In this document: positions 11,276 through 23,032 of the stretch, piece by piece
Position numbering within the stretch: position 1 is the stretch's first letter
Layout: each line of letters opens with the position of its first letter
Assembly: GCF_029962835.1 (NCBI RefSeq)
Contig: NC_080582.1
Span: 19,972,032-20,036,031, forward strand
Source: Magnolia sinica
Lineage: Eukaryota; Streptophyta; Magnoliopsida; Magnoliales; Magnoliaceae
DNA length: 64,000 nt
Direction of reading: 5' to 3'
Made by a program: the position numbers and the translations under genes
The notes under the pieces: model-generated
What the model was told of the DNA's origin: nothing
Database searches by the model: none
Seen by the model: the letters and a program-made list of their open reading frames with translations, nothing else

Positions 11276-14200
11276 TTACACATCGGGTGTGAAAAAGAAA
11301 ATATCGTCCAGCCTATCATTCGTCGGCGAATTTCCACCGTAAACCAGCAATCCATCTTTGCCGTTGATCTGGGCCGCAGAGTAAGCACACCATCCACGTG
11401 GCCCAGGGTGGTGGCCCACATCAGCCAAGTCCTCCCATCTTTCAAATTTCAACGTCTCAGTGTCCAGCGCAAAAAATTCCGCTGAGAACATCCCAGCCCC
11501 TAGATGCCCTTGATCACTTGGATCGATTTCCCCACCGTACAGAAATATGTATTTCCCAATCCCAACCGTTGAAAACACACTCCGAGGAGTGGGCCTTTCC
11601 CCCACTGTCTCAATAAGGGCCCACTCTTCTTTGATTGGATCAAAGCAGTGTACATCATCCATCTCCTCACCAGCGAATCCATATACGACCCAGATCTTCC
11701 CACCTGAAACCGTCAGGCCTGGCCCACCTCTACCACGACATTTCTCACCTGGCCCAGGGAATCTGACCCACTCATGATCATGGACGTCATAGGCCCAAAG
11801 ATCATTCAGCCGGCCGGCGACCCCACACCCACCAAACACGTACACCCGCCGGTCATCCACAGCCGTAGAATGGTAGCTCCGATTGGTGGGCCCATCTTCC
11901 CCAGATGAGATTAAGGCCCACCTATTTGTGTATGTATCAAAAGAGTAGAACTCATTGAGCTCTGTGTGATCTGCATCCCTACCACCGAAAACGTAGATGG
12001 TCCCACCAACTGCAGCCATTGTCACGCCGACACGTGGCGGTGGGACGTCGCCGGTCACATCTGCGATCGACCACGTAAGATCCTCGAGATCGAACACGTG
12101 GAGCTTGTTGTCGACTGGGACACGTGGCACGAGCTCGCCACCAAACACGTAGGCCTTTTTGCCCACGACTGTTATGGCATGGGAGCTTCTTGCTCCTGGC
12201 CCACTTCCTTTCTGGTCAAGCTGATCAGAGGGAATAAAATGGAAATATAAAAATAGAAATATAGCTGATTGGTTGGGTAAAACTGGAAAAAGAAAAAATA
12301 AATACTACAATAGATCTGCTTGATCCAGACCATCCAAATTCTGGGCTCCTGTAAGTATGAGTCATCCAGGCCATTCATCACGTGGGCCACCAATGTATGA
12401 TGATTGATGAATGTGAGCAATTTGTCATTTCCTTCTACCTATCCATTTTCCGGCGTGGATTTCAAACATACATCACTGTGGGCCCCACCTAGCTTCAGCT
12501 GCAACACCTGTGATAGGCATAAAATGCCCAATTCTCTGTGGGGCCCACCATGTTGTATATGTGAAATTCACAGGTGTTTTTTTTTTTTTTTTTTTCTTTG
12601 TTCTTGATTCTATGACCATTTACAAAAAGCCAGATTCACAACTTTGGTGAGTCGCTACATGGAACAATGGGGATGTGATGCCAACCTGTGTGGGGCCCAC
12701 CAACGTGTGTATCATTCATCTAAACCGTAAATCTGGGGTAACTCACTAGGATGAAGTTAGGATGCAGAAATCAATCTGATCCAATACTCAAGCAGCCTAC
12801 ACCGAGTGAACTTCGAGGTATTTTGTTCCCACCGGAATGGCCTGCTGGAGATTTTAATCAGTCTATTCTTTCGTATGCTTCAAATAAGGGCTTTCACCTG
12901 ATGGACGGAGTGGATTTATATATATAACACGGTGGGGCCCAAGGAATTTGGGTGTTTTACATGCGATGTACAATGAATTCAACCGTCCATTAACAAGAGT
13001 TATTTCTGATAGTTTTGGAAAATTATCCCTCAGGGTTGACTTTAATTGATCCACCCCATCCATCAAGAGATACAGTGGCAAAATCACACCGACCAGATCA
13101 TCCTAACCTATAAAACACATGGTCCAGATCATCTACAACATCCTGTATTGATTTGGACCTTTCCATTGCACGTTCCTTCCTTGGATTTGATTTTGATGGA
13201 CAATCCTAACAATCCAACTCATTACCTATGAGACTGTTCTAACATGAAAAACCCAGCAAGGAATGGTCAAGATTGTCCAATCAGTTTGGAGAAAGCTGAA
13301 TAAAACTAATCTAAATCGTTAATTTGAACATGGCAATGATCATGTTAAACTTCTACAAACAGCCCCATCTTTCCCGCCAACATATGATGTGTGTAAAGCA
13401 TCTGAGCCGGGCAGAAGGTGGGCCAACACCATGAAGATCACCAGCGAAAAGCTACACCTTCCAGATAACCGATGGGGTGACTCAACGTTTAAGTGTGGCC
13501 AACCTGATGAATGGATCCTCCTGATTTTCAATGCAGGTAATCTTTATGGTGTGACCCACTTTTTGCACGGCTCTGATGTCCTACGCACATGACACATCTC
13601 ATTTACAGCCAGGATTGATCACATACAGCAATAGTAGTACTAGGGGTGTACACGAACCGAACTAGCTCGGTTAGCTGGCTTGACACGACTCGAAAAAGCT
13701 CGATTTGACTCCGTTCGAAGCTGAGTCCGAGCAGAGTCGAGCTGATTTTTTGAGCTCGAACCCCAGCTCGACTCGGATCTCGAATCGAATCAGATCAATG
13801 ACTCAGTTACTTTGCTATTGAAGTTGCTCACTAAGTGTTTGAAGAAATAACTCAACCAAGTGTGGTTGTGGTAAGGAAGGAATGTACATTAAACAAATAC
13901 CTTTTTTTTTTTTTCTTGGTTTTTATATTGCTTAGAAGGCGTTTAATAAAATACGTGTAAAACCATCGCTTCTGTTTTACATGTAGTGGGATTTTGAAGT
14001 TGCAGTCTAAGTGTTTGCGAAAATGCCTCAACGGCGATCTTGGCTCGAACTCAGCCCAAGCTTCTAACCAAATTGAGTCGAGCTGGCCAGTCAGGCTCGG
14101 GGACTAAGCTGAGTCGAGTTCAAGCTGAGGTCAGCTAGTGGCTGAGCCAAGTCGAGCTGAGGCCAGCTCGACTTAGTTCGACTAGATGTACACCCCTAAA

Positions 14201-15783
14201 CAATACCCAACTTGTGGAAGTGCACCATCTTTCCGCTAACATGCCATTTATGTAGGACATCAGTACCATGGAAAAGGTAGGCCCCATCATGAAGATCACT
14301 TACCACAAGAATCAGACCTTCCTTCCGTCAGGTGGGCAACAAATTTGTAATCAATGGACAACCGATCGTATGACACAACAAAGCAACATATATGTGTGGT
14401 CCATTCATTTAGCCGATCAACCTGATTTTTTGTAAGGGTGATCATCATGGTGGGATCTACTCATTCTACGGCACTGATTGGCTAAAAAATGGCAAATTGG
14501 GGGAAAAGATGGCACTATACTACAAGTTACAGTGCCCCTGCCTGCGTTCTCATCTCTTTATTTCAACTAGGGCTGTCAAAGGGCCGGGCCTGGGGTAGGT
14601 CTCAGCCCAGATTTAGACCTGCTTCGGGCCGGGCGGTCGGTCCCGTCTGATTCAAAATTCTGATTTCTCAGGCCCGAGCCCGGCCTATTGATGGCCTTAT
14701 TTCAATACAATATATTTAAATAAACATACAGAAACAGAGAAAAAGACAGAACTTTGATACTCCGGCAGAGTGTGATTGATGATACGCGTGCACTTAGAAC
14801 TTGTATTCTTATCACATAATTCATTCAAATTGAACTATTCTAATTATGGTTCCCATCTTAGATGTATCATGAACCAAAAATTACACTATTTGATTATCTG
14901 GCTATAGAAAAGCTGGACATTTAATGGACGGTTAAAAATGAACAAAATCCAACGGTCTTGTTTCCAAAATCAAGTGGCCACGAATCAGATGTTAGGATTA
15001 ATCAAGCAATACGATATTAGGACTGTGAATTTAAAACACACTGGATTCCACAACTGAATCTGTTTAACTTGATTTAACTTATGCCATGTAAACATGTTTC
15101 TGAGCGCCTGTGTATCAAGTGCTATACGGAATATTATAGAACTTGAGAAAAAAAAAGAAGCCGGTTCCTCAAAAAAATGCTAGAGATTTCGTGCAACTAG
15201 CTTCATTTGGGGCCCACCGTACTGTGTGTATGAAATCCAATCCGTCAAAAAGTATCACCCCACCATGAAAATCGAAACCCACAAAAATCAGCCCGATCCA
15301 ATTATCAGGTGGGCCATCAGATGAATTTATAGGTTTTGGATGGTTCCATTTTTTTCCGTTGGGTGGCCCATCTGATGATTGGAATCTCTGTTTTTTAAAC
15401 CCTTATACTATCATGACAGGGAAACGTTTCTGGACGGGTTGGATGCTATAAATACACTACAGTGGACCCCACACGCAGTTAGTTCCCATCTCCAACAGTG
15501 GTAGAGGAACTACCTCAAAAAAAAGGAAAAATCCCATGAATTTCCTTAAAGCCCCTATCCCTTAAATATACGAAATTTATAAGAACACCATCCTGATTTC
15601 CGAGTATGATCCGAAACCCCCTCGAAAGTAACCCGGTCCTTCTTTAACGTAGGACTAAAATCGAAAAAGAAACATCTCGCGGGGGTGTTTTACAAAATTC
15701 AGAAAAAAGAGGATGTATTTGGTAAATTTTGAAAGAGAGAGGAGAGGACAGACCTTGATCCATTTTCCTTGAGAGAGAGCCAT
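11276..15783 (-). CDS. kelch-repeat protein, At3g07720 / nitrile-specifier-like
   Basis: Two coding exons join in phase 0. Exon 1 (15783-15754) encodes MALSQGKWIK and ends at a GT donor. Exon 2 (12220-11276) starts after an AG acceptor with LDQKGSGPGARSSH and ends with TAA. The product has 324 residues; the Arabidopsis homologue has about 329 as I recall. Kelch blades are marked by Gly-Gly pairs at residues 37-38, 89-90, 140-141, 239-240 and 305-306, plus a variant YGFAG blade near 190. The C-terminal NSPTNDRLDD motif matches At3g07720. The family forms a cytosolic six-bladed beta-propeller. In Brassicales its NSP members redirect glucosinolate breakdown using Fe2+ bound by an E-x3-D-x3-H motif. 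Here Glu241 and His249 are present but the middle Asp position is Ser245, so specifier activity is doubtful. Magnoliids are not known for glucosinolates; the true role is unknown. I rejected the GTG at 12166 as the start because the frame continues upstream to a proper acceptor. Confidence 0.9.
12460..13040. repeat. MITE-like fragments inside the intron
   Basis: 'acatcactgtgggccccacc', 'tggggcccaccatgttgtat', 'gtgtggggcccaccaacgtg' and 'aacacggtggggcccaagg' are ends of the dominant repeat family. No complete copy can be delimited. A poly-T run of about 20 lies at 12575-12596. Confidence 0.55.
13641..14198. mobile_element. hAT-like non-autonomous element, 558 bp
   Basis: It begins 'taggggtgtacacgaac' and ends 'tgtacaccccta', an inverted pair of about 12 bp. 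The body is rich in 'gctcga(c)' words, such as 'agctcggttagctgg' and 'gagtcgagctgg'. The 8-bp flanks 'agtagtac' and 'aacaatac' agree at 5 of 8 positions, compatible with a decayed hAT target duplication. It lies in the kelch intron. Related copies are at 16721-17082 and 62840-63406. Confidence 0.75.
14570..14693. mobile_element. hAT-like fragment with CTAGGGCTGTCAA end
   Basis: 'ctagggctgtcaaagggccg' is followed by 'cgggccgggcggtcgg' and 'ggcccgagcccggcc'. Only one end is identifiable. Confidence 0.5.
14740..15010. repeat. dispersed repeat 'actttgatactc..agagtg'
   Basis: The start 'aactttgatactccggcaga' and the later 'atggacggttaaaaatgaac' recur in the same order at 53870-54100. A third degenerate copy is at 61027-61200. 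Confidence 0.55.
15190..15490. repeat. repeat fragment with gtgggcc ends
   Basis: 'ggggcccaccgtactgtgtg' opens it. 'ttatcaggtgggccatcaga' and 'gtggcccatctgatgattgg' form an internal inverted pair. 'agtggaccccacacgcag' closes it. Confidence 0.5.
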
Positions 15784-15822
15784 TGATTCCTGCAATCCTT
15801 TGTCTGCTGCTGTTTGCTGAAG

Positions 15823-15844
15823 CTTTTATAGTGGGTTTATATAG
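15823..15844 (-). promoter_or_regulatory. TATA box(es) of the kelch gene
   Basis: On the minus strand TATATAAA spans 15843-15836, 53 nt from the ATG at 15783. A second 'actataaaag' lies at 15832-15823. The spacing allows a short 5' UTR of about 20-30 nt from the upstream box. A MITE begins about 130 bp further upstream. Confidence 0.7.
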
Positions 15845-15974
15845 GACGGATTTAAAGTTCACTTGCTGAGCTGACTCCCACAAATACCCACCGATGCCGA
15901 CGAAATTACCATGGTGCCACTGATTGAGTGATTTCCACTGCGAGGACGCAGATTGCATCCTTGCATACCTAAGC

Positions 15975-16402
15975 TCTGTGGGGTCCACTGTATCTATATG
16001 TTATATCCAATCCGTTAATCAGTTCATCCAACTCATTTTAGTTCATGTAACTAAATACGAAGAATTTTAAATCTCAAGTGAACCACACCGTAGAAAACAA
16101 TTGCTAATTGAACGCTCACCATTAAAAACTTCTTGGGGTCCACGAAATGTTTTGGAGGAAGGCAAAATTTATATTTTCCCTTCATATAGGTTTGATTTAC
16201 CTTATGAACGGGTTGGATGTGAAATACACATTACGCAAATGTTACAACGGTCGGCATCATTTTCTCCCATGTTTCCTATGATGTATTTCACTTTGAGAAT
16301 TAGATCTGCCTCACGTTTGGTTCCATGTCTTAAAATGATATGGAAAGATATATGAACGGAGTAGATACAGCACATACATCACGGTAGCCCCACATAGCTT
16401 AG
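15975..16402. repeat. MITE in the kelch gene upstream region
   Basis: It opens 'tgtggggtccactgtatcta' and closes 'cacatacatcacggtagccc', with inner inverse blocks near the ends. It contains 'ccgtagaaaacaattg' and 'aaaaacttcttggggtccac' in the usual order. It sits upstream of the TATA boxes and brings GTGGGGTCC-type words into the promoter region. Confidence 0.75.
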
Positions 16403-16673
16403 GGGTGCAAGAATATTCCTCCAGCCGCGGGCTGCATGCAATCTGCGTGGGAGAGTACGATGGGGCACGCTCACGCACACGTGGCTTCCATTTATGCAAT
16501 AAAAAACTTCCAAGTTGCGGACCCCACTATGGATGGGAAGTGTACAATAAATATGGACGGATCAGATGGTCCGCACACTCACCAGGTCTGCAAGTGGTGG
16601 CGCGTGTAAAGGTCGGTGTGCGGGCTAACCAACCTGAAGAGCTTTCCATCTTAACCATCCTTGCTCTTGCTCG

Positions 16674-16720
16674 GGTGGTAGACTCTCGGGAGTTTCAACA
16701 CCTGGTCAAGGGTTCGAGTC
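16674..16720 (+). mobile_element. possible tRNA-derived SINE promoter remnant
   Basis: 'ggtggtagactctcggg' resembles a Pol III A box and 'ggttcgagtc' at 16711-16720 is a good B box. They are about 20-25 bp apart. No full tRNA fold, A-tail or flanking duplication is visible, so this is a trace only. Confidence 0.35.
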
Positions 16721-17082
16721 AAACACTTAGCTCGACTCAGCTCCGCCACTAGCTGAACCAGCTCGAACTCAGCTTGGCTCGGTTCTCAAGTCTGATTAGC
16801 AGATCAAGCTAGTTTGAGTTGAGATCAAGTCAAGTTCGAGTTAAGTTTGTCAGTGCAACATTTTTACAAACATATGAACTGCACCTTCAAAATCTCATTG
16901 TATGTAAAACATCAACAATGGTTTTACAGGTATTTTATCAAACACCTTCCAAGCAAGAAAAAAAAAGTATTTGTTTCATATACATATTTTCTTTGCCACC
17001 GGCCACACTTTGTTGAGTCATTTTATCAAACACTTGGTGAGCAACATCAATATCAAAGTAACCAAGTCACTGAATTGGTTCT
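16721..17082. mobile_element. hAT-like element, truncated at the copia LTR
   Basis: It shares body blocks with the 62840-63406 copy in the same order: 'caccttcaaaatctc..gta', 'aacaatggttttacaggta', 'ttttatcaaacac' and 'ttggtgagcaacatcaat'. It stops exactly where the copia LTR begins. The missing end is not found beyond the far LTR. Confidence 0.6.
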
Positions 17083-17860
17083 TATTACATAATATTGATT
17101 TTATAAAATATATTTTAAATAAAATAAAATATAATATATATTAAAACATGTTTGTAAAAAACATTTTATGGGGTTTTCTGAATAGTCCCACATGGGAAAG
17201 GGAAGAGAAGATTTAGAGGTTTAAATGAAAAGTGTGGAGTACCTTATTATTTGCCCACATAGTCCATAAACTATAGACCTTGCCGTGTGCGCGCTCAAGC
17301 TCGGTCATGGTCACGGGCTCAGTGTGAGAGCGTGAGCATGTGAGACAGTATGACTGTAAAGGCACTAGTGGCGCAGTGTTACTGTTGTGCCATTAGTGCA
17401 AAAACTATGCTGTAACTGCTGCATGGCTAGCTGCTGTCTCACAATAGTCAGCATGCAGCAGTGGTTATGGCTCATGCACAACAGTAAAAAACAGCCATAA
17501 ATGGCTAGTTTTCTCCAACAGCTAGAAAACGGTCAATGAGATTTATTTCCCTAGACCATAACCCTCAGTCACCATAGCCTATATAAACAGGGCCTGGATG
17601 AGTTTCCAAACCATCACTCAACCCACTCCAGCAAACCCAAACAAACTGAGATAGTCACTCCTCTCATATACTCCAGTGACTCCAGTAAGAGAGCAAAGTT
17701 AAACCATTGCTTGAAGAATAGACCAGCGATGTGGTCTAGAATGGTTCAATTGAACCAATTGCTGAAGAACAAGACCAACTACCTTATTGGAGGTCATCTG
17801 ATAATCAAATAAATCTCCTTTTTTTTTGAGATTTTTAGCTTTGAAATTTCTCGAGTGATT
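17083..17860 (+). repeat. copia 5' LTR, first part
   Basis: The LTR includes a TATA box 'cctatataaacaggg' near 17578 and the downstream block 'ctccagcaaacccaaac'. Homology to the 3' LTR becomes weak after about 17790 and ends near 17860, where the gypsy-type LTR begins. Confidence 0.8.
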
Positions 17861-19805
17861 TTAAGGTTTCTCTCATAATATAATTGGGAAAATATCTGCA
17901 AAAAATTCCCGATCGCCGAATCGGCGCCGACCTCGTAGAACCCCATTCTCGGCTCCCGGCGCCCATTCGCCAGTTCCGATCCGGGATGCTACAAGGAGGA
18001 TTTTTTTAACATCCGTTTGATTCGTAATAAGCATAACCAAAGGCATAACCCACAAACAACAACCAAAAACTCCATCACATTTCCACTATAATCAAAAACT
18101 TTACAGTACAATGAGCATAAGGGAAATACAATGAAGATAGACCAAAACTCCAAAAGAAGATCGCCACGGCCAAGCCTCGCGCGCGCGATCCAACGTCACC
18201 GCACGCACGGTCGTGCATAAGCTCATAGAAGCTTAGAGGGTGGTGAAAGTGTATGCTCAAGGTGATAATGTAGCTATGCAGATCGTAGTAATGCGGAACA
18301 TGCCGATGAATGCTAAGAATCCCATTAGCCGTACCAAGGCCATGCGGTGCAAAGAATGATGTCGGCCATACCAAGGCCATGCAATGCAAAATGCAAGTCA
18401 AGCATACAAATCCTCATCTAAGTCCACATGTCAATACGGCTCAAATCGGGAATATCACCGGGGTCTAGTACACTCCAAGCCAGATTGCCGCCCCATCGCG
18501 CGCAATAAGGTGAGTGAAAAGACCTCACTATCCGCCTGCCAATATCGGGCTCGGCTCGTCAATAGCGGACCCATTCCTCGAGCTGGTCAGACTCAGCCTA
18601 GCATTGCCCCTACTCTCGGGCGGGTAAGGCCGCACCCCCTTCCAACCGACCACGACGCAGTGGAAAGCGCAACCGTCGGTAATCGGCACCCGGCGCTCAT
18701 GCACCCACTCGGTCCTAGACGTTGGAGCAACCTCCTGGTACCATAAGGGTTTAGGGACTTTCACCCGGGATATCTATCGCACCCCATGTAGAAGAGTATT
18801 CTGGTATCCAATCCCGCCAACCACGATACGTCTGGAGGCTATGGCCCGATGTCGCTAGGGCGTACAGAACAATATCACACAATGCAAATGCATGAATCAC
18901 ACTATCCACTAGCAAATCTGCGCGTATCGTGCGCTCATGTAGGGCAACACCCTCTGTACGGGCTAAACAATCTGCCCGAAGGCACATCATTTCTCATATC
19001 AAGCATACGTATGATGCATATGATCATGAATCATGGAATTAAATATGTTATATGGGGTGGATGATGCTCATAATGAAGACGGGCCTAGACGGCCTACATA
19101 TTACACATATGGGCCTATCAGTGGGCCCAAGGGAAAGTCATAATGCGGACATTTAACCACACTACACTTACAATGTGGACGTCAAACCAACATTGCTCCC
19201 AAGGCACGACTGCCACAAATATCATTTCATAAGTTATTTTGGGATCACACATTGCAATGGACCTTAGGTTCATCCATTGGGCCCTTAAATACATCAAATT
19301 AGCCAAGTCATATGGGCCTTACATTCATTAAGTGGGCCACACCAATGGGCCTTATGCACATTGCAATGGCTATGACCCGGGGGCTTCAGAACATATCAAA
19401 TAGGCCTAAGTTTATGGGCCTTACACGTGTCAAATGGGCCTCGACAGTTGGGCTCCATATGTACATCAAATGGGTCTACTCACCTGGGCCTTATATGTAT
19501 CAAATGGGCCTCACCAATTGGGCCCCATGTGCACATCAAATGGGCCTCAACTCATTGGCCCCATTACCTTAAATGGGCCTCGACCCATGGGCCCCTAATA
19601 CATTAAATGGGCCTCGACCCATGGGCCTTTTATATACATCAAAGTGGGCTTCAACCATGGGTTACAAGTACTGAGGTGGGCCTCAATCACGGGCCTCAAC
19701 ATTAAAAAAATATATATATATACATATAATATAGTATATAATATCTATATAGTATATAATATATATACATAATGCATATATATAATATTATATGAAATAT
19801 AATAT

Positions 19806-19844
<39 letters not shown>

Positions 19845-21942
19845 GCACACATCACAGTGGGCCCACACACTCATCACAGTGGGCCCACACATTCATCACA
19901 GTGGCTCCACGTCCACCGTCCAGGCGGACGGTGGGAATGAAACACATACATCAATGTGTGCTCCATGTGGGGCCCACCATAGTGTTTATATCCCATCCGG
20001 ACCGTTGATAAGGTCCAGCAGGCCTAGATGAAGGGTGAAAAGAATTTTCACCCTGATCCGAAACTTCTGTGGGCCCGAAAAGGGTGTCAAAGGTAGGGGC
20101 TTAGTCCAACTGTTTCCTACGGTGTGGGCCACCTGAGTCCCACCCCATGAACGGTTCAGATGGTAGGTAAACATCAAGGTGGGGCCCACAGCCACAGCCG
20201 TGGGTGGCTGCACGTCGCCCATCCGCCCGGACGCTGGGCGCAGGCAGCGCCTGCTGCCGTCCCTGACACAGCAGCGTTGCTGCTGTGTTGCCCCTTTTTA
20301 TTTTTTTTTATTTTTTTGTTTTCTTATGGATTTTACAGGTGGGGTCCACATCTTGTAAATCCACTCCGTCCAATGGCTCTCCATGGCTCAGCGCGAGTAA
20401 AACGAGTCCAATATTGGATGTATTTTGGCGGATAAGAAATCAGGGAAGGTTTCAACGGTGAAAACCACCGTTTGGTATGGTACGGCCCGCCCGAAGGTCT
20501 AATTAACCCCATCTTTTGGCTCAACGCCTAAAACAGAATTGGGAAAGGAATGGACGGCATGGATTTAATACATACATCAAGGTGGAGCCTACACAAGTGG
20601 GCCATCTCCAAACCAAGCTAAAATTATTTTTTTTTTTTACATTTGCCATGAAACGTCCAGCGTCCCTGGACGCTGGACTCTTCAAATATACTAGAGGTGG
20701 GCCTTGCTTATGTGGGCCACCTCATGGAGGATGGTGTGTATACTACACACAAGGTGGGCCCCACTCGTAGGTGAGTTGGATGGAATACATACCCTATGGT
20801 GGGGCCCATTCAAGTGGGCCACACAACCTCATCATCATAACAACATAATAAAATGAAATAAAATAAATAAAAGAAATAAAATAAAAAGGGAGAGAGATAG
20901 AGAGTGAGACCGCGTGATGGAGGGACCCCGGCACTATGGGCCCTCCCTTGCACCAAATCATACATCAAGTGGGTCCCATTTTATGTGGCCCATTAAAAAT
21001 TAAATCCCACGGTGGAGATCCCTTCTCCACCAAATTAAACGGTCTAGATGACCCTAAACATACAAGAAAATAAACATCATGATGGGGTCCATGGAGAATG
21101 GCCCCATCATGGAATGATCATGATGATCCAAGTGGGCCATCGGCCACATCTTAGGGTCCAAAGTGAGATCCAAACCATTGATCGGTTGGCCTCACTTGGC
21201 CCATCTTAAAAATATGAAAATCTACCCTATCAAGGCACCCACCACTTGATCTTCTTGCTCCCTTGGCTTCCTTAGTTCCTTGAGCTCCTCTTTGATGGTG
21301 GAAGATGAGAAATGGATGGTTGAGATGAGAGATGAAGGGGTGGGAAAGGTGGACCTCACACATGAAGTTTTCTCACCATGGGGGACTCATGGTGCTCTCT
21401 CTTGGATTTGGATTTCTTTTTTTGAAAAAAAGAATAAGAGAGATAGTTGTAAAGGGAGGGAGAGAGAGAGAAAGAGATGGGTGATGGAGTGATGGGGGAT
21501 GGTTTGGGTTGAAATTTGTGAAAAGGTGTATGGTTGTTGTTGAAATTTGGAAAAGAGGAGTGGTGAGGTGGAAAGAATGGTGGACTTTTGAAAAAGGTGG
21601 GGATGGGTTGATGTACTTGAGGTATGGGATGCTTTAATGGTTGATTGATGGGACTAATTGTAGAGATTCCCTCGAAATCCGCAACGCGCGGTGTTTCTTC
21701 GGAATAAACGCTGATCGGCATCTTCTTACCTAGGTATCGGTTCGGTGCGCAAGTCACGGCATTGGAACCGCGGCGACGACGCGGTCGCTATGATATAACT
21801 TTCGGACCAAGCCGACGTCGGTGCGCGGGACCTGGCTTAGGATCGTGCGCAAATACCGAATACGGTGCGAAGGTTGCCGGAATTTGACCGGAAGGATCGC
21901 GGAAGCTAACGGAACAGTACGGATTAGGACACGGGTCTTACA
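17860..21942 (-). mobile_element. solo gypsy-type LTR (family L1), about 4.1 kb, minus strand
   Basis: Read on the minus strand it begins TGTAAGACCCGTGTCC at 21942, a typical gypsy LTR start. It runs through 'ccgcggttccaatgcc' and GTGGGCC-rich DNA, and ends with 'ttcggcgatcggga' near 17900. A second copy lies on the plus strand at 38425-43075. No gag or pol belongs to it. It carries its own MITE-like blocks (19850-20600), 'atgggcct(c/t)' tandem repeats (19300-19690) and an (AT)n/(AC)n tract. Open frames here, including 21356-21757, are not genes. Confidence 0.75.
19706..19850. repeat. AT-rich microsatellite ending in (AC)n
   Basis: Imperfect (TA)n and 'atataatata' runs are followed by about eight AC units, inside the L1 LTR. 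Confidence 0.9.
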
Positions 21943-22033
21943 TTGTCCTTGTGATTTGTTGTACGCAGACCCACATCAGGCTCGTCGTATCCTAGAAGTG
22001 GTTTGCCTGTAACCTATGAGCATAATCAATTCA
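21943..22033 (+). repeat. copia 5' LTR, terminal part
   Basis: 'ttgttgtacgcagacccaca' to 'taatcaattca' matches the end of the 3' LTR at 32790-32874. I do not see the usual TGGTATCAGAGC primer site after it. 22034-22196 is leader DNA without a gene. Confidence 0.8.
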
Positions 22034-22196
22034 CTTGAGTAGGGGCAAATAACGCTTTAAGGACAGCGTCCCAGATGTACTTCAGCCTGTCATTTTTCAA
22101 ACCAATTTTTTTTTTCAGTTTCCACATTTATACAGAAAAAATATTATTCTGTATAATTTCCAACAGTTTGATCCAAGTTCGATTCCATCAAGTTAA

Positions 22197-23032
22197 TGAA
22201 TCAGGATTTAATTCGTCTTGGACGGTTCGATGGAACCAACTTCACGAAATAACAAGACAAACCGAAATTTCTTCTGACGACGCTGAAGATCTACTACATC
22301 TTAGATCCTAATCTTTAGTCTTTGTCTGAAGCAACTGACAAAGACACGCCTGAACAAGTAGCTGCCCGCACCAAATGAGCTGAAGATGAACTCTTGTGTC
22401 GAAGACACATTTTAAACGCGTTCTCCGACCCCCTATACGATCTGTACCAACAGACGTCATCAGTAAAGGAAATCTGGACCACTCTGGAATTCAAATACAA
22501 GGCTGAAAAAGAAGGCGCCAACAAATTCCTCATCGCCAGGTATTTTGACTTTAACATGGTAGGTAACAAACCGCTGTTACCCCAAATCCAAGAACTACAG
22601 CTAATAGTAAATAAAATTAAAGCCATCAAAATTGATCTTCCTGAATCGTTCTAAGTCGGGGCTATAATCGCTAAATTGCCACCAATGTGGAAAGACTATA
22701 GAAAGAAATTGTTGCATAAGACTGAGGAGTATACACTGGAACAAATCCAGAATCATCTTCGAATTAAGGAAGAATCCCGCAATCGCGACAAAAAGAATGA
22801 CAAAGGGAATGCTTCTTCCAAGTTACATGCAATAGAGAGCACTAATAATAAGAATCCCAAGAAGGACAATCTCCTGAAACCCAATAAAGAAAAATTCAAG
22901 AAAAATGTCTAAAAGAAGAACGGAAAGTTCAAAGGCCCATGTCATGTCTGTGGGAAAACTGGACACTACGCTCGAGTATGCCGATATCGCAAATCTAAAA
23001 AAGAGGTAAGTGCAGTAGAAGAAGGCGATATT
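22197..23032 (+). pseudogene. copia gag, broken
   Basis: This is the capsid part of the polyprotein. It reads 'RFDGTNFTK' and then 'TPEQVAA', 'SDPLYDLYQ', 'KEIWTTLE', and ends with a complete CCHC zinc knuckle (CHVCGKTGHYARVC, about 22940-22982). At least four in-frame stops interrupt it, including 22377, 22652 and 22910. The frame is otherwise continuous with the protease region that follows. Gag forms the virus-like particle and packages element RNA; this copy cannot. Confidence 0.85.

Larger units (their letters stand above)
12221..15753 (-). other. intron 1 of the kelch gene, 3,533 bp, repeat-filled
   Basis: The donor GT lies at 15753-15752 and the acceptor AG at 12222-12221. The acceptor is preceded by 'ttattccctctgatcag' on the minus strand. 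The intron carries MITE fragments (12460-12570, 12690-13040), the hAT-like element at 13641-14198, a CTAGGG-ended fragment near 14570 and further repeats at 14740-15490. Small open frames inside it are not genes. Confidence 0.85.

Noticed and set aside
11276..12166. Kelch protein starting at the GTG codon at 12166
   Set aside because: The frame continues upstream with family-typical residues to an AG acceptor at 12221. A matching first exon with ATG and GT donor exists at 15754-15783.
12310..12335. Trp-Ile-Lys codons close to the main kelch exon, as an alternative exon 1 end
   Set aside because: They lie in repeat-type sequence without a GT donor after the Lys codon and without an ATG giving the family N-terminus.
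16674..16720. Functional tRNA gene
   Set aside because: A- and B-box-like words are present, but no cloverleaf with acceptor stem or anticodon arm can be drawn.
21356..21757. 133-codon open frame on the minus strand
   Set aside because: It is the matching region of the sister L1 LTR and is His/Pro/Ser low complexity, with no domain.
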